This document shows, piece after piece, positions 54,870-63,807 of a stretch of DNA of 64,000 nucleotides (position 1 is its first letter; each line of letters starts with the position of its first letter). A program made the translations under genes and the position numbers. The stretch is from Pseudomonas sp. FEN. Its GTDB lineage: Bacteria > Pseudomonadota > Gammaproteobacteria > Pseudomonadales > Pseudomonadaceae. The notes beneath the pieces are model-generated. The model did no database searches and was not told the DNA's origin. It saw only the letters and a list, made by a program, of their open reading frames with translations. The stretch spans positions 211,001-275,000 of the forward strand of contig NZ_CAJFDC010000010.1 in the NCBI RefSeq assembly GCF_904067045.1, written 5' to 3'.

Positions 54870-55235
54870 ATGCCGTCGACCGCGCAAAATCGCAGTTTCA
54901 CTCAATTGATCCAGTACGAGATCGAGCCCGGCCAGCTCGAGGCGCTGGTGGCTGACCTGGCCCGGCAGACCGAGCGCCTGGCGCGGATCGAGGGTGGTTT
55001 TCTCAGCGGCACGGTGCAGGCCAGCGATGACGGTCGGCGCGTGCTCAATGCGTTGCAATGGCGTTCCAGGGAGGATGGCGAGGCGGCATTTGCCCGCTTC
55101 GAAAGCGGCGAAGAGGATTTCTGGGCATTGATCCGCGCCCACCGCGCCAAGGCGGTGACCTTCGGTTCGTTCCAGGTGCTGAAAAGCATCGAGCGCAGCC
55201 GGGACGACGCCTTGCAGTGTGCCCTGGTGGACTAG
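54870..55235 (+). CDS. Antibiotic-biosynthesis-monooxygenase-fold protein (SoxR target)
   Basis: A 121-residue ABM-family protein (FTQLIQYEIEPGQLEALVADL ... EGGFLSGTVQ, read discontinuously). Such dimers oxidise quinols or aromatic substrates. An earlier in-frame Met at 54822 lies at or before the predicted start of transcription, so 54870, preceded by GGGGAG, is chosen. Its end overlaps the convergent sfnR gene by four bases. A role in detoxifying redox-cycling compounds is inferred from SoxR control. Confidence 0.85.
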   Translation: MPSTAQNRSFTQLIQYEIEPGQLEALVADLARQTERLARIEGGFLSGTVQASDDGRRVLNALQWRSREDGEAAFARFESGEEDFWALIRAHRAKAVTFGSFQVLKSIERSRDDALQCALVD

Positions 55236-56332
55236 ATCGACAGTTGCAGCATCCGCTCGCCCTGGAAGTTTTCTCCGGGGCGGCGCTTGTTCACCGCCAG
55301 TTCACCGATCTTGATCAGCCGGGTGCGGGTCACGTTGCGGCTCAGCCCCAGCAGTTTGGCGGTGTGCACCTGGTTGTAGTGACTGAAACGGTAGGCGGCG
55401 CGCAGCAGCGCGTCCTCGACCTTTTCATGCAGGGCCCCAGCCTGCTCCTCGAAGAGTTTCTGAAAGGCTCGGTCGAGTAAGGCTTCGGCCGAATCATCGA
55501 GGCTGCTGCTGTCGTCCTGGCGCTCGATCCGCAGGTTCGACAGGCGCAGGTCGTCGCGCTCGATCACGCCGTCGTGGCAGATCAGCAAGGTGTGGTGGAT
55601 GACGTTTTCCAGCTCGCGGATATTGCCCGGCCAGCCATACCCCCTGAGCTTCTGCTCGGCGCCGGGGCTGATGCGGATAGCGCCGTAGCCCAGGCGCTGG
55701 CTGTAGCTCTCGATAAAGTGCCGGGTCAGCGGCAGGATATCGCCGGGGCGTTCGCGCAAGGGGCTGAGTTCCAGGCTGACGACGTTGAGGCGGTAGTACA
55801 GGTCCTCGCGAAAGTGCCCGGCGTTGATGGCTTTTTCCAACTGCACATTGGTCGCCGCCAGGACCCGTACGTTGATCGGGATACTTTTACGCGAGCCCAG
55901 GCGCACGACTTCGCGCTCCTGCAGAACCCGCAGCAGCTTGACCTGGATCGGCATCGGCAAATCGCCGATCTCGTCAAGGAACAAGGTGCCGCCGTCGGCC
56001 TCTTCGAACCAGCCGGCCTTGGCACTGAGGGCGCCGGTAAACGCGCCTTTTTCATGGCCGAACAGTTCAGCTTCCACCAGGGACTCGGAGAAGGCCCCGC
56101 AGTTCACCGCGACAAACGGGCGGTGCCGGCGGGTGCTGAGGTTATGGATATGCCGGGCCACCAGTTCCTTGCCGGTGCCGGTTTCACCAATGATCAACAC
56201 GCTGGCTTCACTGGGGGCGACTTGTTGCAGGTGGGCGAGCAAGGCCTGGGACTTCGGATCCTCGAAGACTTGGGCGGTGGCCCGTATGGAGGTGGCGAGG
56301 GCCGGCGAGGGCGGTAACGTTAGTAGCTGCAT
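55232..56332 (-). CDS. sfnR: sigma-54-dependent activator without sensor domain, SfnR-like
   Basis: A 366-residue enhancer-binding protein. The AAA+ domain has Walker A (GETGTGKE), the GAFTGA loop that contacts sigma-54, and Walker B (GGTLFLDEIGD). A Fis-type helix-turn-helix ends it (YNQVHTAKLLGLSRNVTRTRL). There is no N-terminal sensory domain, as in SfnR. It follows msuC by eight bases, so it is the last gene of msuEDC-sfnR, and it likely drives the sigma-54 promoters of msuE and sfnG. Confidence 0.88.
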   Translation of the reverse strand: MQLLTLPPSPALATSIRATAQVFEDPKSQALLAHLQQVAPSEASVLIIGETGTGKELVARHIHNLSTRRHRPFVAVNCGAFSESLVEAELFGHEKGAFTGALSAKAGWFEEADGGTLFLDEIGDLPMPIQVKLLRVLQEREVVRLGSRKSIPINVRVLAATNVQLEKAINAGHFREDLYYRLNVVSLELSPLRERPGDILPLTRHFIESYSQRLGYGAIRISPGAEQKLRGYGWPGNIRELENVIHHTLLICHDGVIERDDLRLSNLRIERQDDSSSLDDSAEALLDRAFQKLFEEQAGALHEKVEDALLRAAYRFSHYNQVHTAKLLGLSRNVTRTRLIKIGELAVNKRRPGENFQGERMLQLSI

Positions 56333-56340
56333 AGGCTTCT

Positions 56341-57528
56341 CTAGGAATAGAAGGTGGGAATCGGTAGCGCCTGATTCAGGGCCCAGTCGCCAAGTTCTTG
56401 GAGCTTGTAGTCCAGCGGGTCATGCAGGGTCTGGGTGCGCAGGTTGCGCCAGTGACGGTCCAGACGCAGCGAGGCATGGGTCGAGCGCGCGCCGGTCACC
56501 TCGAACAGTTTGCTGCACAGCTCCAGGCCGTTGCGGCTGGCGGCGACCTTGGCGGTGGCGATGGCCGTGGCCAGGTGCCCGCGTTCCTCGGTGCCGAGGT
56601 TCTGGCCCTTGCTCCAGGCCCGGTCGAGCCCTTCGGCGGCGCGTTCGACCAGCAGGCGGACACCTTCCAGGGCGACCCAGAAATCGCCGTAGTGGCTGAG
56701 GATATAAGGGTCCTGGCGAATATCCCGGGTTGTGGACTTGAACCACGGCCGGGTCTCGGTAAGGGTGTATTGCCGGGCTTCTTCGAAGGCGCCTTCGGCA
56801 ATGCCGAGGAACAGGTGGGCGAAGGTCAGTTGCGCAATCAGCGGCCGCAGGCAGGCGAAGGGCGTGCTCAGCGGGCCGGGGTCAAGCAGCAGTTCCGACT
56901 CTTCGACCCGCACCCGCTCGAAGCTGGCGCTGCCGCTGTCGGTCTGGCGCTGGCCCATATTGTGCCAATCGTTGTGCAGGGTGATACCGGAGCGTCCACT
57001 GGGAATCGCGGCGATCAGCAACTTGCCGCCAGCGCTTTCATCGACGGCCGAGGCGATCAGCATTTCCGAATCGCTGGCACCGGAACAGAAGCTTTTCTTG
57101 CCGGAAAACTCGCGCCAGCCGCCGAGCTTGCGTACCACCGTGCGGGTATCCAGCGGATTGAGGGCGTTACCCCAGAACCAGTTCTTGCGCGCGGTCTGTT
57201 CGAACCAGGGTTGCCATTGTTCCGGGCGCGAGAACAGACGCACGGTGGCCAGCATCAGGTGATGGAAGCCGAAGACATGGGCAATGGAGCTGTCGACCTT
57301 GGCGAACTCGCGGACCACGTTCAGCGTTTCGCTCCAGCTCGCGCCGAGGCCGCCGTACTGGGTCGGAATACTCAGGGCCAGCAGGCCGCTGTGGCGCAAG
57401 GCGTCACGCTGGGCCTTCGGCGTGCCGCCACGCTCGTCGCGCTCGACGGCGGTTTCGGCAAACTCGGCGGCCAGCAGGCGGGCGGTCTGCAAGGTATTCA
57501 ACAGGGCGTTATGCGGTTGAGCCGTCAC
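56341..57528 (-). CDS. msuC: FMNH2-dependent methanesulfinate monooxygenase
   Basis: A 395-residue flavin enzyme of the acyl-CoA dehydrogenase superfamily (SfnB/MsuC group), with SGKKSFCSGASDSEM and RLDRHWRNLRTQTLHDP. In P. aeruginosa MsuC oxidises methanesulfinate to methanesulfonate, which MsuD then desulfonates. Translation starts at GTG (57528), seven bases beyond GAGGAA. Position between msuD and sfnR supports the name. Confidence 0.88.
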   Translation of the reverse strand: MTAQPHNALLNTLQTARLLAAEFAETAVERDERGGTPKAQRDALRHSGLLALSIPTQYGGLGASWSETLNVVREFAKVDSSIAHVFGFHHLMLATVRLFSRPEQWQPWFEQTARKNWFWGNALNPLDTRTVVRKLGGWREFSGKKSFCSGASDSEMLIASAVDESAGGKLLIAAIPSGRSGITLHNDWHNMGQRQTDSGSASFERVRVEESELLLDPGPLSTPFACLRPLIAQLTFAHLFLGIAEGAFEEARQYTLTETRPWFKSTTRDIRQDPYILSHYGDFWVALEGVRLLVERAAEGLDRAWSKGQNLGTEERGHLATAIATAKVAASRNGLELCSKLFEVTGARSTHASLRLDRHWRNLRTQTLHDPLDYKLQELGDWALNQALPIPTFYS

Positions 57529-57612
57529 GCGATGTTCCTCGGATAGATGATCATTCCCGGCTAGGGCAGCAGAGGTCGTGTGGGCCCTCCGCTGCCACTG
57601 AGGGCGCGCAGG

Positions 57613-58758
57613 TCAGGCCCCGGCTTGGGCCGGCAACACGTCGTTGGCGATCATTTCGCCGAACGGTCCGGTCAGGTTGGTGGTGCCGCGTCCGGCCAGA
57701 CTGGCATAAGGCTCGGGCAGCAGCGGGAACACCAGTTCGGCGAAACGGTAGGCTTCTTCCAGATGCGGGTAACCGGAGAAAATGAAGCTCTCGATACCCA
57801 GGTCCGCGTATTCCTTTATGCGCTCGGCCACCTGTTGCGGATTACCGACCAGCGCTGTACCGGCTCCGCCACGTACCAGGCCGACACCGGCCCACAGGTT
57901 CCGGGAGATTTCCAGGTTGTCACGCCGTCCATCATGCAGGGCGGCCATGCGCCGCTGGCCCTCTGAATCGAAACGCGAGAAGGATTTCTGCGCCGCGGCA
58001 ATAGTCTCATCGCTGATATGTTCGATCAGTTTTTCGGCGGCTTTCCAGGCTTCCTCCGCGGTTTCCCGGACGATCACGTGCAGGCGAATACCGAAGCGCA
58101 CGCTACGGCCTTTGCGGGCGGCGCGTTCACGAACGTCGGCGAGCTTCGCGGCGACGGCGGCCGGTGGTTCACCCCAGGTCAGGTAGACATCGACCTGATC
58201 GGCGGCCAAGTCGTGGGCGGCGTCGGAGGAACCACCGAAATACAGTGGCGGATAAGGTTTCTGTACTGGCGGATAAAGCGCCTTGGCGTTCTGCACGCGC
58301 AGGTGCTTGCCCTCGAAGTCCACCGCTTCGCCTTGCAGTACCCGACGCCAGATCTGGAGGAACTCGTCGGTCACTTCGTAGCGTTCGCCGTGGTCGAGAA
58401 AGCTGCCGTCGCCACGGTTCTCGTCGGGGTCGCCGCCGGTCACCACGTTGATCAGCAAGCGGCCGTTGGACAGGCGGTCGAGGGTGGCGGCCATGCGCGC
58501 CGAGACCGTCGGCGAGATGATCCCGGGACGGATTGCCACCAGATAACGCAGGCGTTCGGTCAGCGGCACCAGAGCAGAGGCGATAACCCAGGAGTCCTCG
58601 CAGGAGCGTCCGGTGGGAATCAGCACGCCGTGGTAGCCGAGGCTGTCGGCGGCCTGGGCGACTTGTTTCAGATAGTTGAGGGTGACCGGGCGGGCGCCCT
58701 GGGTCGTCCCCAGGTAATGGCCATCGCCGTGGGTCGGAAGAAACCAGAAAACATCCAT
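57613..58758 (-). CDS. msuD: FMNH2-dependent methanesulfonate/alkanesulfonate monooxygenase
   Basis: A 381-residue luciferase-fold monooxygenase of the SsuD/MsuD type that releases sulfite from sulfonates. [20 protein letters not shown] and [18 protein letters not shown] are family signatures. It ends 84 bases before msuC and starts nine bases after msuE. The operon context favours MsuD (methanesulfonate) over SsuD, since ssuA/C/B genes are absent. Confidence 0.9.
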   Translation of the reverse strand: MDVFWFLPTHGDGHYLGTTQGARPVTLNYLKQVAQAADSLGYHGVLIPTGRSCEDSWVIASALVPLTERLRYLVAIRPGIISPTVSARMAATLDRLSNGRLLINVVTGGDPDENRGDGSFLDHGERYEVTDEFLQIWRRVLQGEAVDFEGKHLRVQNAKALYPPVQKPYPPLYFGGSSDAAHDLAADQVDVYLTWGEPPAAVAAKLADVRERAARKGRSVRFGIRLHVIVRETAEEAWKAAEKLIEHISDETIAAAQKSFSRFDSEGQRRMAALHDGRRDNLEISRNLWAGVGLVRGGAGTALVGNPQQVAERIKEYADLGIESFIFSGYPHLEEAYRFAELVFPLLPEPYASLAGRGTTNLTGPFGEMIANDVLPAQAGA

Positions 58759-58767
58759 GACAGCTCC

Positions 58768-59331
58768 TCAGGCGATTTTCAGCAGTGGCTTGGCGTGGCT
58801 GCCGAACAAGGCGCTGGCGCGTTCGGCGGCCAGACGGACACGCGCCCTCAAGGGCTCACTGGTGATCTGATAGTTGCTGAAGTCGGCTTCGGTGGCATAG
58901 ACGCCAATGGGCAAGGTCAGCGCCTGGAAGAAGCTGAACAGCGGTCGCAGTTGGTGATCCAACACCAGTGCATGACGTTCGCTGCCGCCGGTGGCGGCCA
59001 GCAGGACCGGAGTATCGGTCAGGGCGTTGAGGTCCACCAGGTCGAACAGGTGCTTGAGCAGGCCGGGATAGGAACCACGATAGACTGGCGAAGCGACGAT
59101 CAGCAGGTCGGCGTTTTCGATGGCCCGCAGTTCGGCCTCGACTTCGGCGTTCAATTCGGCCCGGGACAGTGCCGAGCCCAGCGGGCGGGCGATATCGGCC
59201 AACTCGATCAGGCGGCTTTCGATCGGCAGGTGTTGTGCCAGTTCGGCCAGTACGGCCTGGGTCAGCACCAGGGTGCGGGAGGGACGGTAGGTGCCTCCGG
59301 AGAGTGCCACGACATTCAGTGGACGGGACAT
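58768..59331 (-). CDS. msuE: NADH-dependent FMN reductase
   Basis: A 187-residue flavodoxin-like reductase that supplies FMNH2 to MsuD, MsuC and SfnG. LSGGTYRPSRTLVL holds the phosphate-binding loop, and VASPVYRGSYPGLLKHLFDLV is the SsuE/MsuE signature. AAGGAA lies seven bases before the Met at 59331; an upstream in-frame Met at 59403 coincides with the sigma-54 promoter and is excluded. It is the first gene of msuEDC-sfnR. Confidence 0.92.
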   Translation of the reverse strand: MSRPLNVVALSGGTYRPSRTLVLTQAVLAELAQHLPIESRLIELADIARPLGSALSRAELNAEVEAELRAIENADLLIVASPVYRGSYPGLLKHLFDLVDLNALTDTPVLLAATGGSERHALVLDHQLRPLFSFFQALTLPIGVYATEADFSNYQITSEPLRARVRLAAERASALFGSHAKPLLKIA

Positions 59332-59386
59332 GATCAGTTCCTTTTCAAACAGTTGCTCAGTGAGCAGGGATCGGTAACAGGGCTTG

Positions 59387-59402
59387 AGCAAGAGCTGTAC
59401 CA
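59387..59402 (-). promoter_or_regulatory. sigma-54 promoter of msuE
   Basis: Read on the minus strand, TGGTACAGCTCTTGCT has GG and GC ten bases apart (-24/-12). It ends 55 bases before the msuE start. It differs from the consensus TGGCAC by one base. Confidence 0.75.
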
Positions 59403-59563
59403 AACCCCTCGAAGCCTTTGTTCATGGGGCTTTGCCGGAATCAATGAAGATCGCGGTGCTGGCTGGCGAACGGTTCTGTTGATCGGCTGTTGGTGGGTGA
59501 ACAGTTGTCCGGGCAACAGTGGATAGGGCGTGAGAGCAGTTGTAAGGGGTTTTTTATATTCCG

Positions 59564-59598
59564 TAAAAGAACGTGTTTTGATATTTATAGTTCTTTTA
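59564..59598. promoter_or_regulatory. Dyad in AT-rich DNA, possible activator site for the msu operon
   Basis: TAAAAGAAC (59564-59572) and GTTCTTTTA (59590-59598) are exact 9-base inverted repeats around a 17-base spacer. The centre lies about 180 bases upstream of the msuE -24 element, where an SfnR enhancer would be expected. The surrounding 59540-59610 DNA is AT-rich. The spacer 59332-59732 otherwise holds no visible gene. Confidence 0.45.
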
Positions 59599-59732
59599 TG
59601 AATATATGATCTGCGCTTCCGAGAACCACCGAGGCGGTCGATAGCGACTATCGAACCAGGTGATTTCTGTCTTTCCGGAGCGGGGGGTAGCCTGTCTCCA
59701 TTGCCTTACGCCAGGTCCTCGGGAATTGCGCC

Positions 59733-60002
59733 ATGAAACATTCATCTGTGTTTTTACTGCTTTTCGGTCTTTCGCTGCTGGCTGGTTGCGCCACTCACCC
59801 GTCTCCCGAATTGCGCCCCTATAGCGCTGAAGAAAGCCGGGAGCTGGCGCTGGAGGCGCTGAACCGCCGTGGGCTGTCCTTCGATGAATATCAGCAGAAG
59901 AAGGCACAGCTGTTGGGGCAACCCCAGAAGGTTCATGGCTTTGATGAACAGGGTGAAATCAGTGCCGATCGTGGCAGTCACGGACACAGCCCTCAGAGCT
60001 GA
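59733..60002 (+). CDS. Small lipoprotein of unknown function
   Basis: An 89-residue protein. The signal (SVFLLLFGLSLLAGC) ends in lipobox LAGC, so Cys19 is probably acylated. The mature part is hydrophilic and predicted helical (SAEESRELALEALNRRG, FDEYQQKKAQLLG). It resembles small uncharacterised Pseudomonas lipoproteins. The ribosome site is weak (GGGAAT). Confidence 0.75.
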   Translation: MKHSSVFLLLFGLSLLAGCATHPSPELRPYSAEESRELALEALNRRGLSFDEYQQKKAQLLGQPQKVHGFDEQGEISADRGSHGHSPQS

Positions 60003-60217
60003 AGAGTAAAGTGTTTTCTATCCCCGTCGGCGCGGGCCGCCTGAGCCTGCACGATTGATGCTCGCAACGTCTTCCCCGGGCCTGTAAAGTGGATTTCAGG
60101 AGCGTTCCTACGCACTTTTAATGAAAGTCATCTTTCCTTAATCGTTTTCCATCGGGTATAGCTGTCCATCCAGCTGAGTGGGTGGTCAGTGAGAGATTGA
60201 TCCGCGGGACACGCTTT

Positions 60218-61402
60218 ATGAGTCTTTTTGCCATGAATGAACTTCCTCTGTATTTCGACTATGCCGCCACCACACCGGTGGATGAGCGGGTCATCCGGGT
60301 GATGGTCGAGTGCCTCGGCTTTTCCGGTAATTTCGGTAACCCCGCATCCAGCTCCCACGCCTTTGGCCAGCGCGCCCGGCAGACGGTCGAGCAGGCCCGG
60401 GAACAGGTGGCGAACCTGGTGGGGGCGAACCCCGGGCAGATCGTCTGGACTTCCGGGGCCACCGAATCGAACAACCTGGCGCTCAAGGGGGTTGCCCAGG
60501 GGCGCGCGAGCGGCGGCGGGCATGTGATCACCAGCCAGATCGAACACAAGGCGGTGCTCGATACCGCCCGGCAACTCCAGGAAGCCGGCGTGGCGGTCAC
60601 CTACCTGGTACCCAATGGCGAAGGACTGATCACCACGGCCATGGTCAGCGAAGCCCTGCGCGAGGACACCTTCCTGGTCTCGCTGATGCTGGTCAACAAT
60701 GAGCTGGGCACCCTCAATGACATTGCGAGCATTGGCCAGCGGGTACGTGAGCACGGCGCGCTGTTTCATGTGGATGCGGCCCAGGGCGCGGGCAAGGTGG
60801 TCATCGACCTGGCCGGCTTGCCGGTGGACCTGATGTCGTTTTCCGCGCATAAGGTCTACGGCCCCAAGGGCATCGGTGCCTTGTACGTGGGGCCGCGCGC
60901 GCAACAGAAACTGCACGCGCAGATCCACGGCGGTGGTCATGAGGGTGGCCTGCGCTCCGGCACCCTGGCCACCCACCAGATTGCCGGCATGGGGAGTGCG
61001 TTTGCCCTGGCCGCCGCGCACCTGGACGAAGAGCTTGCCAGCATCCGTCACCTGCGCCAGCGCTTGCTCGAGCAACTGGCGGATGTCCCGGGCTTGCGCT
61101 TGAATGGCAGTCCGACAGCGCGTATCCCCCATACCCTGAGCCTGACGTTCGCCGAAGGCGAGTTCGATGCCGCGCGCCTGGGCCGCTCCCTGGCGTACTC
61201 GGCGACGTCCGCTTGCAACTCCGCGAGCCAGGCACCGTCCCATGTGCTGCTGGCGCTGGGGCATGATGCGCGCCTGGCCGCTCGCACCATTCGTCTGAGC
61301 CTGGGGCGCTTTACCTCCGAGGCGGATATCGACCGGGCGGCGGCGGCGATCAAGGCGAGCCTGAGCGCCCCGGCACCGTTCTGGGCGGTTGCCCAGCCGT
61401 GA
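60218..61402 (+). CDS. Cysteine desulfurase, NifS/IscS family
   Basis: A 394-residue PLP enzyme that removes sulfur from cysteine. Substrate/PLP motifs are ATESNNLALKG, HVDAAQG and the PLP lysine in SFSAHKVYGPKG. The catalytic Cys is in SACNSASQAPSHVL. No iscR/iscU genes adjoin, so it is not the housekeeping IscS operon. Starts at 60218 (MSLFAMNELP) or 60233 (MNELP) are both possible. It may supply sulfur for a special purpose or be a cysteine catabolic enzyme. Confidence 0.85.
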   Translation: MSLFAMNELPLYFDYAATTPVDERVIRVMVECLGFSGNFGNPASSSHAFGQRARQTVEQAREQVANLVGANPGQIVWTSGATESNNLALKGVAQGRASGGGHVITSQIEHKAVLDTARQLQEAGVAVTYLVPNGEGLITTAMVSEALREDTFLVSLMLVNNELGTLNDIASIGQRVREHGALFHVDAAQGAGKVVIDLAGLPVDLMSFSAHKVYGPKGIGALYVGPRAQQKLHAQIHGGGHEGGLRSGTLATHQIAGMGSAFALAAAHLDEELASIRHLRQRLLEQLADVPGLRLNGSPTARIPHTLSLTFAEGEFDAARLGRSLAYSATSACNSASQAPSHVLLALGHDARLAARTIRLSLGRFTSEADIDRAAAAIKASLSAPAPFWAVAQP

Positions 61403-61469
61403 TGGCCCACCCGGCCTCGGTGTCGGATCACCATTGAACAATAAATACTAGTCGCTAGCAGGAGACACA

Positions 61470-63278
61470 ATGAGCATGCAGACCCCGAGTCAAGGAACCG
61501 TCCCCCAGCGTCTGGCCCGCACGCGCGAGTTGATGCGCCGTGAAGGCGTGCAGGCATTGCTGGTGCCGTCGGCCGATCCGCACCTGTCGGAATACCTGCC
61601 CGCCTACTGGCAGGGCCGGCAGTGGCTGTCAGGTTTCCATGGCTCGGTCGGCACCTTGATCGTGACCGCGGAGTTTGCCGGCGTCTGGGCCGATAGCCGC
61701 TATTGGGAGCAGGCGACCAAGGAGTTGGCCGGCAGCGGCATTGAATTGATGAAGTTGTTACCGGGGCAACCCGGTCCCCTGGACTGGCTGGCCGAACAGG
61801 CACCGTCAGGTGGCGTGGTCGCGGTGGATGGCGCGGTCATGGCATTGGCCTCGGCGCGGACCCTGGGCGACAAGTTGCAGGCCCGTGGTGCTCGACTGCG
61901 CACCGACATTGACCTGCTCGATCAGGTCTGGGAAGACCGCGAGGCGCTGCCGAACCAGCCGATCTACCAGCACCTGCCGCCGCAAGCGACGGTCAGTCGT
62001 GGCGAGAAGCTCGCCCAGTTGCGTCAAGAGTTGAAATCTCGCGGTGCCGACTGGCATTTCATCGCCACGCTGGATGATATCGCCTGGCTGTTCAACCTGC
62101 GCGGGGCCGATGTGTCCTTCAACCCGGTATTTGTTTCCTTTGCCCTGGTCAGCCAGGAGCAGGCCACGCTGTTCGTGTCCCCGAGCAAGGTGAGTGCTGA
62201 GCTTGCGCAGGTGCTCAAGGCCGATGGTGTGAGCTTGCGTGATTACCGCGAAATCGGCGCGGCACTGGCCGGTATTCCGGCTGGCGCGGGGCTGCTGGTC
62301 GACCCGGCGCGGGTAACGGTCGGGTTGCTGGACAACCTGGCTCGGGATGTGAAGCTGGTCGAGGGGCTCAACCCGACGACCCTGGCCAAATCCCGCAAGA
62401 GCCTCGACGACGCGGTGCATATCCGTCAGGCCATGGAGCAGGACGGCGCGGCCTTGTGCGAATTCTTCGCCTGGCTGGAAACCGCGCTGGGCCGCGAGCG
62501 GGTCACCGAGTTGACCATCGACGAACGCCTGAGCGCAGCCCGGGCGCGGCGGCCAGGTTATGTGTCGCTGAGCTTCAATACCATTGCCGCGTTCAATGCC
62601 AATGGCGCGATGCCGCATTATCACGCCACCGAGCAGGCGCACGCGGTGATCGAGGGTGATGGCCTGTTGTTGATCGACTCCGGCGGCCAGTATCTGGGTG
62701 GAACCACCGATATCACCCGGATGGTCCCGGTGGGCACGCCGACGGCCGAGCAGAAGCGCGATTGCACGCGGGTGCTCAAGGGCGTGATTGCCTTGTCCCG
62801 GGCGCAGTTTCCCCGTGGGATTCTTTCGCCGCTGCTGGACGCCATCGCCCGGGCACCGATCTGGGCCGAGAGCGTGGACTATGGGCATGGCACGGGCCAT
62901 GGCGTCGGCTACTTCCTCAACGTGCACGAAGGTCCGCAGGTGATCGCCTATCAGGCGGTCGCGGCGCCACAAACCGCCATGCAGCCGGGGATGATCACCT
63001 CCATCGAGCCGGGGACCTATCGTCCGGGGCGTTGGGGCGTGCGCATCGAGAACCTGGTATTGAACCGCGAGGCGGGCAAGAGCGAATTCGCTGAGTTTCT
63101 CAAGTTTGAAACCCTGACCCTGTGCCCGATCGATACCCGCTGCCTGGAGCCGTCGTTGCTGACGCAGGAGGAGCGCGACTGGTTCAACGCTTATCATGCC
63201 GAGGTGCGTGAACGCTTGAGTCCGTTGCTGGATGGCGCCGCGTTGGAATGGTTGAACACCCGTACCGTGGCGATCTGA
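61470..63278 (+). CDS. Xaa-Pro aminopeptidase, M24B family
   Basis: A 602-residue metallopeptidase that removes N-terminal residues before proline. Two creatinase-like N-terminal domains precede the catalytic pita-bread domain. Metal ligands are visible in LLIDSGGQYLGGTTDITRM (two Asp), GHGTGHGVGYFLNVHE (His), TSIEPGTY (Glu) and RIENLV (Glu). The length near 600 is that of the long, eukaryote-like form. AGGAGA lies six bases before the start. Confidence 0.92.
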   Translation: MSMQTPSQGTVPQRLARTRELMRREGVQALLVPSADPHLSEYLPAYWQGRQWLSGFHGSVGTLIVTAEFAGVWADSRYWEQATKELAGSGIELMKLLPGQPGPLDWLAEQAPSGGVVAVDGAVMALASARTLGDKLQARGARLRTDIDLLDQVWEDREALPNQPIYQHLPPQATVSRGEKLAQLRQELKSRGADWHFIATLDDIAWLFNLRGADVSFNPVFVSFALVSQEQATLFVSPSKVSAELAQVLKADGVSLRDYREIGAALAGIPAGAGLLVDPARVTVGLLDNLARDVKLVEGLNPTTLAKSRKSLDDAVHIRQAMEQDGAALCEFFAWLETALGRERVTELTIDERLSAARARRPGYVSLSFNTIAAFNANGAMPHYHATEQAHAVIEGDGLLLIDSGGQYLGGTTDITRMVPVGTPTAEQKRDCTRVLKGVIALSRAQFPRGILSPLLDAIARAPIWAESVDYGHGTGHGVGYFLNVHEGPQVIAYQAVAAPQTAMQPGMITSIEPGTYRPGRWGVRIENLVLNREAGKSEFAEFLKFETLTLCPIDTRCLEPSLLTQEERDWFNAYHAEVRERLSPLLDGAALEWLNTRTVAI

Positions 63279-63306
63279 CGGTTGATCCGGGGCGTCACTT
63301 CGATCC

Positions 63307-63374
63307 TGTGAGCCGGCTTGCTGGCGATGGCGGTCGGACAGGCGATGAGGCTTGCTGGCCTCATCGCCGGCAAA
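63307..63374. repeat. REP-like element, degenerate doublet
   Basis: GCCGGCTTGCTGGCGATGG faces TGGCCTCATCGCCGGCAAAAC in partly inverted order, with an additional GGCGATGAGGCTTGCTGGCC copy between. It appears to be a rearranged REP group after the aminopeptidase gene. Confidence 0.6.
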
Positions 63375-63483
63375 ACCGAAAGCACATTAGCCTGGCCAAT
63401 AGTATGTGGAGAGGCTGGTGTTTGCGTGAATACGGGGGGTGGTGGACGGGGGCACCCGGTATAGCGGTTGAGCCAGGACGCAA

Positions 63484-63807
63484 TCAATCGGCAGAGGGTG
63501 GGGGCGTTTTGGAGCTTAGCGTGGAGGGTTTGTTGCAGATGATGATCATGCTGCGGCTGGTATAGCCGGCCGGATTGAGGCCGAACGGATAGTCACCCGG
63601 GCCTTCCACGGCATCGCCGGATTTGGCAAGCACTCGATAACCCCGGTCTCCGCAGGAGTCAGCGGCTTTGGTGTAGCACTTTTCCCAGGAGGATGTCAGC
63701 CCGGAGCAGTTGATATGCACTCCGCGTTTACCGTATTTCGTTGGTTTTGAGGTCGCGGCGCAGCCGGCGACAGCAAGTACTGTCAGGACTATCAACAAGC
63801 GTTTCAT
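63484..63807 (-). CDS. Small lipoprotein with paired cysteines
   Basis: A 107-residue protein. The signal peptide (MKRLLIVLTVLAVAGC) ends at lipobox AVAGC. The mature part has four further cysteines (INCSGL, WEKCYTKAADSCG, IICNK) that could form disulfides. AGGGATG precedes the Met at 63807, which is preferred over one two codons upstream. Function unknown; similar small Cys-rich lipoproteins are common in pseudomonads. Confidence 0.75.
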   Translation of the reverse strand: MKRLLIVLTVLAVAGCAATSKPTKYGKRGVHINCSGLTSSWEKCYTKAADSCGDRGYRVLAKSGDAVEGPGDYPFGLNPAGYTSRSMIIICNKPSTLSSKTPPPSAD

